From Sphaerulina vaccinii (taxonomy: Eukaryota > Ascomycota > Dothideomycetes > Mycosphaerellales > Mycosphaerellaceae): a stretch of DNA of 64,000 nt. Within the stretch, counting starts at the first letter, position 1; the number at the start of each line of letters is the position of its first letter. Made by a program: the position numbers and the translations under genes. Shown in pieces: positions 12,501 to 23,265 of the stretch. Below the pieces are notes generated by a model. The model had not been told where the DNA came from and made no database searches. It saw only the letters and a program-made list of their open reading frames with translations. The stretch is from contig JAKUDP010000002.1 of assembly GCA_022570795.1 (NCBI GenBank), positions 434,001-498,000 of the forward strand, given 5' to 3'.

Positions 12501-13625
12501 TATACTAAATACTATATCTAAGTATAATATATATATATATATAGAATACTATTACTAGAAGGCTTAATATCTCTAAAAATAGAAGCTTAGTATAATAGTA
12601 TAAAAAAGTTTTCTAGACTTTTAAAAATATTACTAGTAGACTATATTAAATATAGTATAGATTTTAGTATATTATCTAATAGTAGGTATTACTTCGACTT
12701 TTAAACTAAAAGTAATAGACTATTAGTATAGAAATATAAAAACTCGAATTATAGAAATACTATATTAGATCTAAATAAACTAAGTAATTAAATAGTAGCT
12801 AAATTTATAGCTAGTAGATTTATTAGAGTTAAATCTAGTAAATAGATTATTCTATTACTTTAAAGCCTAGTTTCGAAATATAATAGTAGATACTATAGAA
12901 TCTATAAGTTATTCTATCTAGTAGGCTAATTAATTAATAATCTAATATCTAAAGTATATATAGCTATTTTATATACTAAATAGAATAATATTTTTTTTCT
13001 AATTCTATAAATAGATTCTAATATAATAATTATTAAAAAAAAATTTAAAAGTATATTTAAAATAGTTTCTATTACTAGATACTAGTATTAGTTACTTATA
13101 TTTATATAGAATAGAGTTAAATATAAAAAAAACTATCTTCTATTTAGATTTAGAATAGTACTTTTTCTATTTAATCTATTTATAGAAGCTCTATATTAGA
13201 TAGTAGCTTGCAAGCTCTCTAAAAATCTACTTATAGTCTACTACTTAGATATTTCTATTTTTACTATACTATAAATTAAAAGTTATAATTAGTAAACTAT
13301 AATTAATTAAATTAATAAAACTTAGAAAATAACTACTTTTAATTTTAGTATATTTTAGAAAATAATAAAAATATATAAAATAAAAAGGTTAAAGTACTAG
13401 GAACTACTATTAATATAATTACTATATAAGTAAGCTTATCTAAAAATAAGAAAGCTAGATTAATTAAAAAAAATTAAATTTTATTTTTATTTTACTTTTA
13501 TTAGATTTCTAGAAATTAGATAAACTCTAAAAATTAAAAAAAAAATCGAAATAATACTATATAGAGCTACTAAGAGCTAGCAACTTTATATAATACTTAA
13601 ATAAGTAAGAATATTTATAGAATAC
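9531..13625 (+). mobile_element. DIRS-like retroelement (copy 2, interrupted)
   Basis: This stretch matches the reverse complement of 24.4-27.15 kb along most of its length. It is interrupted by a 1.33-kb mariner-type element (9867-11200). On the right it is cut by the 5' LTR of a Copia element at 13626. The reverse-transcriptase region lies near 13.1-13.3 kb, with YYLD at about 13241-13256. RNase H and recombinase parts, visible in the inverted copy, are missing here because of the Copia insertion. Every former CAA, CAG and TGG codon appears as a stop, so nothing is translatable. Confidence 0.6.
9867..11200 (+). mobile_element. Tc1/mariner-type DNA transposon, RIP-dead
   Basis: It is 1334 bp, flanked by the dinucleotide TA on both sides (9865-9866 and 11201-11202). 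The ends form inverted repeats: the left begins TAGTACTAGATTAGAAGTCT and the right, reversed, begins TAGTTTCTAGTTTATAGTCT (ancestrally CAGT). Around 10690-10860 the plus strand still spells a degraded DDE transposase core. It has the D-N-x-S-I-H-T-like segment, then the PDLNPIE-like segment (about 10795-10825), then an L-W-x-x-L-K-like tail. The inverted DIRS copy carries the uninterrupted site at about 26823-26824, which independently defines both boundaries. Size, TA duplication and inverted ends fit the fungal Fot1/Tc1 group. Confidence 0.8.
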
Positions 13626-14284
13626 TATTAAAAATATAAGCTTAACTTTAGAGTATTAGATTAGATCTAGTATTAGGTAGTCGATTATATAATTAGGTTA
13701 TATAATTCGAGTTATATAATTATAGATCTATATAGACTTATATAGTTATATAACTAGATTATATAATTATATAATTATATAACTAGACCTATCTAGAAGC
13801 TTCTAGTATCTTCTAGAGTATTCTAGTAATTAATATCTAGGCTACTAAGCTTATAGCTATAGGCTTATATAAGCTTACTATAGTAGTTTCTAGTATATTC
13901 TATAATTCTAGAGTTCTAGAAAGCTATAGAATACTATAGAATACCTATTAGTAAGCAATCTATCTAGAAGGTTCTAAGACTTTCTAGAGACTTCTATTCT
14001 ATTTCTAATTAGTTCTAGAGGCTATATAAGCTAGTATAGCTTAGTATATATATTATATATACTATAGAATCTTCTAGTAAAGCTATAGGAGAGTATATAA
14101 AGACCTATAGAGTCTCCTCTAGATAGCTAACTTAAATACTAAGAATTCTTCGACTTTCTACTACTACTACTACTATTACCTACCTACCTACAAGCTTCTA
14201 TAGCTTCCTATAATATTCTATATCGAGATACGACCTAGACCTACCTAAAACACCTCCGAGAAAGCTTCTACTACTCTATTTTTA
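13626..14284 (+). repeat. Copia LTR (copy 1, 5')
   Basis: About 659 bp, matching the LTRs at 16848-17487 (same strand) and 20785-21425 (inverted). The expected TG..CA termini read TA..TA because of RIP. A (TAC)n microsatellite lies near the 3' end. It is followed directly by the tRNA-primer site. Confidence 0.82.
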
Positions 14285-14301
14285 ATAGGTTATAAGCCCG
14301 G
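14285..14301 (+). promoter_or_regulatory. Copia primer-binding site
   Basis: ATAGGTTATAAGCCCGG immediately follows the LTR. Its reverse complement matches the anticodon stem-loop of initiator tRNA-Met (GGGCTCATAACC) apart from one RIP-type change in the anticodon. This is the half-tRNA priming used by Copia-type elements. Confidence 0.65.
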
Positions 14302-16847
14302 CAAGCCAAATTACCCGATTTGGACTAGTTAAACCTTAATCCAATCTTAATATATCTTTAGATTTAATTAATATCTCGACGACTATTTGTCTCTATAGGA
14401 CGATCGGACTAGATTTAGAATTGCCCGAACGCGCTCTATCGACCTACGATTATAGAATACTTTTCTAGAGAGCCTATAGCTATTAAAAGTTCCTTTTGCG
14501 CTATATAATCGAGAGGTCGAAAAATATAGTTTATTAGTAGTATAAAAGCCTAGACGCACCTACTAGGAAAGTAATATACTTATTAGTATTATTAGTAAAT
14601 CCGAACTTAAAGTAAATAGCTAGAAAGTAGAATTCTATCTAAGTTTCTCTTTCTAGAAAAAGCTATAATTTATAAGTTTAAAACTATAAGTTATAGCTCT
14701 AGAGTTCTATAATATTTCTAAGTAATAAAACCTTTATTTTTATATACCTAAAGAGCTAGGAAAACTATAAGATTTAGGCTTTTAGAATACAATCCTACCT
14801 AACTAAAAAGAAATATATTAGTATACTCGAAAATAATATAAATAATACTACTATTATATCTAAAGCTCTTGTAGCTATTAGATTAGGAGTAGAGGATAGG
14901 CTATTACTTTAAATATCTAATAAAGTAATAGCTAAAGAGGTATAGACTATACTAGAAAAGTTATACTTACTAAAAGAATTTAACTCTAAGTTCTTATTTT
15001 ATAAAGAACTATTTAAAACTATATTTAAAAATATAGAATTTATAGAGTTCTATACTAATACTATTTAGCGCCTATATAATTAATTAAAGGTAAAAGAAGT
15101 AGAGCTACCTAAGTAAGTTATTATAGCTTAGACTCTAAATAACCTAACTAAAAAATATAACTCTTTTATTACTTCTATAATATAGAATCTAAAAAGTAAT
15201 AAAAATACTTTCTCTATAGAGACTCTATTCTTGAATATACTTAACAAATTTAGAAAATATAATATAAAAGAAATAGTATTATATTTAGACTCTAGAAAGC
15301 TAAGAAATAAAAACTCTAGAAGTTCTAAATAACTAAATAAAAAGAGCTCTAGAGACTCTACTAAGTACTACTTATATTATAAGAAAGAGAGGTATCTAGT
15401 AGAAAAGTACTATAAGAAATACCTAGAGTTACAACCTAGTTAGTAGAAAGATTCTAAAGGCTCTAATAGGAAGTCTAATTCTTCGAAGAATACTACTAGT
15501 ACTAGCTCTAAAAAGGATGCGCTAGTTACTACTAGTATTAACAAGTCTGACGAGGAAGTCGAAGTACTATACTCGTCTATAATCGAAGAGATAGAGCCTA
15601 TTCTAGAAGGTTCTAGAACTAAAGATTTGCAAAATAGCTAAACTATAATTCTAGAAAGTATAATTCTAGAAAGTTCTAGAACTAATAAGAAAAGTAAGAC
15701 TATAGCTTTCTTAGATTCTAGAAACAATTCTAGAGCTAAAAATAATTCTAGAAACTCCTAGATCTTAGACTTAGATACTAGCTAATATATTATTAGTAAT
15801 AAGTCCTACTTTACAACTTTTACTAATAAGAATACTATAATAAAGTAGGGTAATATAGGCTCTATAATAAGTAGAGGTATAAGTAATATTAAAATTAAAT
15901 TTAGTAATACTAATAAAGTTGCAATTCTAATAAATTACCTATATAGTTCCGAGTTCTTATTTAATTTTATTAGTTTATTATAACTAGATAACTATAAGAC
16001 TAAGGCCCTACTAAAAGATAGTATAATCGAGCTATATAGCTCTAAGAACAACTTATTAACTAAGTTCTATAAGAATAAGTCGCTCTATAAGCTAAATATA
16101 GCTATTCTATCTAATAATAAGAACTCTAGAGATTCTAGAAATAAAAAAATTACTCTAACTATAGAGTCTAAAAGTAATACTAAGATTTAGTATAATAGGC
16201 TAGAATATATTAGCAATTCTATACTAAAATCTATAGGTTTTAAAGTCGAGAAACCTATAAGTTCTAAATACAAAGTATATATTAATAGTAAATATACTCG
16301 AAAGCCTAGTTACTTAATAATAGAGAAAGCTAATAGCTATCTAGATAAAGTAAGCTACGATATTTGTAGCTCTATCGAGCCTCCTACTAAGCAAGGCTAT
16401 TATTACTTTATTAGTCTAATAGATAGTTATTCTCGGTTTCTAGAAGCTAATCTAATAAAACGAAAATTAGAAGCTTACTCTAAGATTAAAGATTTTAAGT
16501 TACGAGCTAAAACTTCTTTATCTAATATCTTAAAATAACTATACTTTAAAGTATTTAAAAGTAATAATACTACTAAGCTAACTAGTAATAAGTTAGAGAA
16601 TCTATTAAGAGAAAGTAGTATAAAATATAAACTTAGTAGTCTCTATAATTCTAAATAAAATAGTTTTATAGAACAACCTAATAGAATATTACTAAATAAG
16701 ATATATACTCTATTAATAGAGGTAGGCTTCTCTAAATACTTTTAGGGAGAGGCGCTAGAAGCTGCAGTCTATCTATATAATAGAATACTATATTTATTAC
16801 TTAATAATAAGTCGCTCTAGGAAATTTACTATAATAAGCCTTCTAAC

Positions 16848-17487
16848 TATTAAAGATATAAGCTTAACTTTAGACTATTAGGTTAGATCTAGCTTTAGGT
16901 AGTCGATTATATAATTAGGTTATATAACTTGAGTTATATAATCTTATATCTAGATCGATATATAGAGTTATATAACTAGATTATATAACTAGACCCGCCT
17001 AGAAGCTTCTAGCATCTTCTAGGGCATTCTAGTAATTGATACCTAGGCTACTAGGCTTACGGCTATAGGCTTACGTAAGCTTACTATAGTAGTTTCTAGT
17101 ATATTCTACGATTCTAGAGTCCTAGAAAGCTATAGAACACTATAGAACGCCTATTAGTAAGCGATCTTTCTAGGAGGTTCTAAGACCTTCTAGGGACTTC
17201 TATTCTATTCCCAATTAGTCCTAGAGGCCGCGTAAGCTAGCGTGGCTTAGCGTACGCATACGCGTACTATAGAACCTTCTAGTAAAGCTATAGGAGGGTA
17301 TATAAGGACCTATAGAGTCCGCCTCTAGATAGCTAACTCTAATACTAAGAATTCTTCGACTCTCTACTACTACTACTACTACCTATCTACCTACAAGCTT
17401 CTATAGCTTTCTACGATATTCTACGCCGAGATACGACCTAGATCTACCCGAAATACCTCCGAGAAAGCTTCCGCCACTCTATTTTCA
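16848..17487 (+). repeat. Copia LTR (copy 2, 5')
   Basis: 640 bp, starting TATTAAAG (ancestrally TGTTAAAA) and ending in CA. It is less mutated than the LTR at 13626. It is inserted into the integrase region of Copia copy 1. It carries a TATA-like GGGTATATAAGG near its 3' half, the likely retroelement promoter, and a (TAC)n run. Confidence 0.85.
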
Positions 17488-17504
17488 ATAGGTTATAAGC
17501 CCGG
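17488..17504 (+). promoter_or_regulatory. Copia primer-binding site (copy 2)
   Basis: Same motif as at 14285 (ATAGGTTATAAGCCCGG), directly after the LTR-terminal CA. It is complementary to the anticodon half of initiator tRNA-Met, which marks the true 3' end of the LTR. Confidence 0.65.
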
Positions 17505-17915
17505 CAAGCCAAATTACCCGATTTGGACTAGTTAAACCTTAATCCAATCTTAATACCTCTTCGGATTTAATCGATATCTCGACGACTATTTATCCCTATA
17601 GGACGATCGGACCGGATTTAGAATCGCCCGAACACGTTCTATCGATCTACGATTACAGAATATTTTTCTAGAGAGCCTGTAGCCGTTAAAAGTCCCTTTT
17701 GCGCCGTGCGATCGAGAGGTCGAAAAACATAGTTTATTAGTAGTATAAAAGCCTAGACGCACCTACTAGGAAAGCGATATACTTATCGGTGTTATCGGTA
17801 AAGTCCGAACTCAAAGCGAATAGCTAGAAAGTAGGATTCTATCCGAGTTTCTCTCTCTAGAAAGAGCTATAATCTACGATTTTAAAACTACGAGATATAG
17901 CTCTAGAGTTCTAGA

Positions 17916-20784
17916 ATGTCTCTAAGCGATAAAACCTTTACTTTTGCACGCCTAAAGGGCTAAGAAAACTACGAGATTTGGGCCCTTAGGATGCGATCCT
18001 ACCTAACTGAAAAGGGATATATTAGTGCGCTCGAAAACAATATAAACAATGCTACTATTATATCTAAAGCTCTCGCAGCTATTAGGTTAGGAGTAGAGGA
18101 CAGGCCGTTGCTTCAAATATCTAATAAAGCAACGGCTAAAGAGGCGTGGACTGCACTAGAAGAGTTATATTTGCCTAAAGGATTTAACTCTAAGTTCTTA
18201 CTTTATAAAGAACTATTCGAGACTACGCTCGAAAGTGCAGGCTCTATAGAGTCCTATACTAATACTATTCGGCGCCTATACGATTAATTAAAGGCGAAGG
18301 GAGTAGAGCTACCTAAGCAAGTTATTATAGCTTGGACTCTAAATAACCTAACCGAAGAGTATAACTCTTTTATTACTTCTATAATATAGAACCTAAGAAG
18401 TAACAAAGACGCCTTCTCTATAGAGACTCTATTCTCGAATATACTCGACGAATCTAGAAGATATAATATAAAAGAAATAGTATTATATTTAGACTCTAGA
18501 AAGCCGAGAAACAAGAACTCTAGAGGTCCTAAATAACTAAATAAAAAGGGCCCTAGAGACTCTACTAAGTACTACTCGCACTATAAGAAAGAGGGGCATC
18601 TAGTAGAAAAGTGCTATAAGAAACACCTAGAGTTACGACCTAGTTAGTAGAAAGATCCTAAAGGCTCTAATAAAAAGTCTAATTCTTCGAAGAATACTAC
18701 TAGTACTAGCTCTAAAGAAGATGCGCTAGTTACTACTAGTATTAACGAGTCTGACGAGGAAGTCGAAGTACTATACTCGTCTATAATCGAAGAGATAGAG
18801 CCTACTCTAGAAGGTTCTAGAACCGAAGATTCGCAAAATAGCCAAACTGCGATTCTAGAAAGTTCTAGAACTAACAAGAAAAGCGAGACTATAGCTTTCT
18901 CGGATTCTAGAAACAATTCTAGAGCCAAAAACAACTCTAGAGAACCCTAGATCTTAGACTCGGGTGCTAGCTGATATATTATTAGTAATAAGTCCTACTT
19001 TACGACTTTTACTAATAAGAATACTACGATAAAGTAGGGTAACGCGGGCTCTATAATAAGTAGAGGTATAGGCAATATTAAGATTAAATTTAGCAATACT
19101 AATAAAGTTGCAATCCTAACAAATTACCTATATAGTCCCGAGTTCTTACTTAATCTTATTAGTTTGTCGCAACTAGATAACTATAAGACTAAGGCCCTAC
19201 TAAAAGACGGTGTAATCGAGCTATATAGCTCTAAGAACGACTTATTAACTAAGTCCTATAAGGACAAGTCGCTCTATAAGCTAAATATAGCTATTCTATC
19301 TAATAATAAGAACTCTAGAGATTCTAGAAATAAAGAAATTGCTCTAACTATAGAGTCTAAAAGCGACGCCGAGATTTGGTATAATAGGCTAGGATATATC
19401 GGCGATTCTATACTAAAATCTATAGGTTTCAAAGTCGAGAAACCTATAAGTCCTAAATACGAGGTATATATTAATAGTAAATATACCCGAAAGCCTAGTC
19501 GCTTAATAATAGAGAAAGCTAATAGCTATCTAGACAAAGTAAGCTACGATATTTGCGGCCCTATCGAGCCTCCTACTAATTAAGGCTATTATTACTTTAT
19601 TAGTCTAATAGATAGTTATTCTCGGTTTCTAGAAGCCGATCTAATAAAACAAAAATTAGAAGCTTACTCTAAGATTAAAGACTTTAAGTTACGAGCTAAA
19701 AATTCTTCGTCTAATACTCTTAAACAACCGCGCCTTAAAGTGTTTAAAAGCGATAATGCTACCGAGCTAACTAGTAATAAGTTAGAGAATCTATTAAGAG
19801 AAAGTAGTATAAAATACGAACTTAGTAGTCTTTATAATCCTAAACAAAATAGTCTTATAAAACAACCTAATAGGATACTACTAAACAAGGTGCGCGCTCT
19901 ATTAATAGGGGCTAGCCTCCCTAAATACTTTTAGGGAGAGGCGCTAGAAGCTACGGTCTATCTATATAATAGTAATAAGTCGCTCTACGAGATTCGCTAT
20001 AACAAGCCTCCTAACTTAGATAATATTCGAGTTTTCGGATCTATAGCCTATTACTCTAGATCTAAGCCTAAGAAACTAGATTCTAGAGTATATAAAGCAA
20101 TCCTTATAGGCTATAGCGATGCGAAAAACTATAAGCTTTATAACTTAGAAAGAAAGTAAGTAGTTTGGGCTAGGAATATTACTATACTAGAAGGATAGTT
20201 CTATAGCTTTCTAAAGATAGAACTTATTACTTCGAGTAATATAGTACCTCTAGAAAGTATAGAAAAGCTAGTAACTCCTAATAAGCCTATAGAAACTTCG
20301 AATAATAGAGAAAATTCGCCTATTCTAGAAGACTCTAGAAACTCGTTACAAAGTTCTAGGACTTTAGGACGTAATAGTACGCCTATAGATCAAGCTAGAA
20401 CTAGTATAGAAAACCTATACGACGAAGAACCCGACGAGTTATTAGACGATTACGAAGTTTCTAGAAAGTCGCAAAAACTCGACTTAGGAGAAGCTACTTC
20501 TAGAGGTTCTAGAACTCTAGAAGACGACGGTTTAGACGACGAACTAGCGCTATATACTTATTGCCTTACTAGCAATAGTATAGACGATCCTATAACCTAC
20601 GAAGAGGCGCTAAGAATAGATAAAGAGGGCTAGACTAAATCGATGTCTAGCGAGATTAGCGACCTTAATAAGCTTAATACTTGGACTCTAGTCGATCTAC
20701 CTAAAGGTAGAAAAGCCGTAAAAGGGAGGTGGGTCTATAAGACTAAAAGAACACCCTACGGCGAGCCTATTAAGTAGAAAATTT
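17916..20784 (+). pseudogene. Copia gag-pol, copy 2, RIP-inactivated and truncated in RT
   Basis: This is the best preserved Copia coding region. The gag starts at the ATG at 17916, and a 98-residue gag segment remains open at 17991-18287. The zinc knuckle (18570-18612) has the first two Cys changed to Tyr (YSHYKKEGHLVEKCYK). The protease motif ILDSGAS is near 18955. The GAG-pre-integrase region has WYNRLGYIG, with His changed to Tyr (19378-19404). Integrase shows DICGPIEPP, FKSDNATEL and NPKQNSLIKQPNR (about 19548-19880). RT begins with NTWTLVDLPKGRKAVKGRW (about 20675-20735). In-frame stops all fit CAA, CAG or TGG converted to TAA or TAG. It is cut in the RT region by an inverted Copia LTR at 20785. 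Confidence 0.88.
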
Positions 20785-21425
20785 TAAAAATAGAGTTGCG
20801 GAAGCTTTCTCAGAGGTATTTCGGGTAGATATAGGTCGTATCTCGGCGTAGAATGTCGTAGAAAGCTATAGAAGCTTGTAGGTAGATAGGTAGTAGTAGT
20901 AGTAGTAGTAGAGAGTCGAAGAATTCTTATTATTAGTTAGCTATCTAGAGGCGGACTCTATAGGTCCTTATATACCCTCCTATAGCTTTACTAGAAGGTT
21001 CTATAGTACGCGTATACGTACGCTAAGCCACGCTAGCTTACGCGGCCTCTAGGACTAATTGGGAATAGAATAGAAGTCTCTAGAAGGTCTTAGAACCTCC
21101 TAGAAAGATTGCTTACTAATAGGCGTTCTATAGTGTTCTATAGCTTTCTAGGACTCTAGAATCGTAGAATATACTAGAAACTACTATAGTAAGCTTACGT
21201 AAGCCTATAGCCGTAAGCCTAGTAGCCTAGGTATTAATTACTAGAATACTCTAGAAGATACTAGAAGCTTCTAGGCGGGTCTAGTTATATAATCTAGTTA
21301 TATAATCCTATATTTCGATCTAGATATAAGATTATATAACTCAAGTCACATGACCCGATTACGTAATCGACTACCTAACGCTAGATCTAACCTAATAGTC
21401 TAAAGTGAAGCTTATACTTTTAACA
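20785..21425 (-). repeat. Inverted Copia LTR (3' LTR of minus-strand copy 3)
   Basis: 641 bp, the reverse complement of the LTR at 16848-17487. Read on the minus strand it begins TGTTAAAAGTATAAGC and ends TA (ancestrally CA). It keeps GC-rich tracts such as ACGCGTATACGTACGC, so it is among the youngest repeats of the island. It is inserted in the RT region of Copia copy 2. Confidence 0.85.
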
Positions 21426-21440
21426 TGCCCTCTTAAGCTT
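21426..21440 (-). other. Copia polypurine tract
   Basis: On the minus strand, AAGCTTAAGAGGGCA lies directly before the LTR-initial TG. A purine run at this position is the plus-strand primer of LTR retroelements and fixes the LTR boundary. Confidence 0.7.
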
Positions 21441-23265
21441 TACTTTGCGATCTATTAATAACTTCTTAGCGTCTCCTCTTCTATTAATGCCTATTGCTTA
21501 TCCGCGCGCGCGTATAGCCTATAATCTAGGCTATATATTAAGGCTAGAAGACTTCTAGAGATCTAGGATTCTCTAGATAGATTCTTAGTATAATACTAAA
21601 TGTCCTTATAATTACTAATCCTAATTAGTCTATAGGCGTCCCTATAGTCTATAGGATAGTTATAGGCTATTAGCTTATACTAGAGTATAATATTACGTAA
21701 TTAGTCGTAACTATACTCGATAAACACTTTCCCTAGTCCGATTTCTAGAATATTCTAGAAAATGCGATAATTTGATTTCTATAGCTCGTATTGCTTTATA
21801 ACTTAAACCTATTCTAGTAATAGCTCTCTCTTATAGTATTATAGCATGCTATACCGTTAAAACCCTATAGGGAAACCGATCTAGACTATAGAAACAAAGT
21901 CTAATTAATCGTAAAAACCTATTAGGGAAAAAGGTATATAGCGCTATCTATAGCTATTTATAGCTTTTATAAAATGTGTCCGTATACATTCTAGTATAAT
22001 CTAGCATCCCCGCATGCTTAAGAGCTATAGGCTATAATAGATAGTCGCGTAGAGTAGTAAACAATCGCGAATCTAGAGCTTTTGTTAGGATATCTACTAC
22101 TTGTTCTTTAGTAGATACCCAAACTAGCTCTATTAAGCCCTGCTTATATATATCGCATACAAAGTAATATTATATATCGATATACTTGGATTTAGTATAG
22201 TGTTCGGGGTTCTTAGCTAGTTCTATAGCCGAGTTACTATTAGTATAGATTTTAATTATTTTAGTATTTATATCTATTTTTTTATAGATATCTCTAAGGA
22301 AGATTGCTTCTTTTATAGCCTCTTTTAGGGCTATATACTCGGCCTCGTAACTAGATAGTATAATAGCCTTTTATAGTATAGAATACTAACTTATAGGCGC
22401 TTATTACCCTAATAGGAAAATATAACCTATAGTCGATTTATAAGTAGTATAATCTCCTTTCTAATCTACGTCGCTATATCTAATAGGTAGAGGCTCGGAT
22501 TATACCTTATATATAAGTACTTTATCTATAGACTTAGAGCTATTTAGATATTTCCAAATTCTATTAAGAGCTACAAAGTATAATTAGTCTAGATTTCGCA
22601 TAATAGAACCTATAGTATAGGCTATATCTAGCCGTATTTTAGTTACTAAATAGATAAGAGCGCTAACCTCTTTTTAAAATACTTTAATATTATTATAGCT
22701 AGCTAGATTCTTAGCTTTTTCTAGATATATACCTTATTCTATAGGTATAGAAATAGGGTTTAGTCCTTTCTTATTATATTACTCTAGAATCTTTAATAGA
22801 TAACCCTTCTATAATAAGGTTATAGTTCTATTAGAGCAATCTCTAGAAACCTCGATTTCTAAATAGGTTTTTATAGTACCTAAGTCTTCTATTTCTAGAT
22901 ATTTCTTAATATTAGACTTAAATTCGGACGCTAGTTCTAGAGTCGGACTAAATATAAGTATATCGTCGATATAATATATTATATAGACTTCTATTTATAT
23001 ATTTCTAAAAGTAGTACTATCTTTTACTAAAGAAATAAAGCTAAACTTAGCTAGTATAGATTTTAGATATAAGTACTACTACCTACTAGCTTGTTTTAAG
23101 CTATATAAAGCTATATTAAAGTAATAGACTTTATATTCTTACCCTTTAACTTTAAATTCTTTAGGTTGTTCGATATATATCTCTTTATTTATAGAACTAT
23201 TAGAAAAAGTAAGTTTTATATCTATTTACTCAATTTTATAGTTTTTAGAGGCTATATAATAGAAT
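21426..23265 (-). pseudogene. Copia pol 3' part (RT-RNase H), copy 3, minus strand
   Basis: Read on the minus strand: IEQPKEF at about 23.17 kb, ALYSLKQASR at about 23.1 kb, YIDDILIF (ancestral YVDD) at 22957-22980, and the RNase H signature SSYEAEYIAL at about 22330-22365. This is the usual Copia RT-RNase H order, leading into the polypurine tract and 3' LTR. It complements the gag-to-RT part kept in copy 2. Its 5' side stops near 23265, where DIRS-like recombinase sequence takes over, so gag, protease and integrase of this copy are lost. Confidence 0.82.

Larger units (their letters stand above)
13626..16847 (+). mobile_element. Ty1/Copia element, copy 1 (5' part)
   Basis: It begins with an LTR (13626-14284) inserted into the DIRS-like copy. 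A primer-binding site and a heavily RIP-mutated gag, protease and integrase region follow, parallel to the better copy at 17.5-20.8 kb. Its integrase region stops exactly where a second Copia LTR begins (16848). The text upstream of that junction matches the corresponding integrase text of copy 2 up to CCTTCTAAC and CCTCCTAAC respectively. The missing 3' half was not found downstream. Confidence 0.8.
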
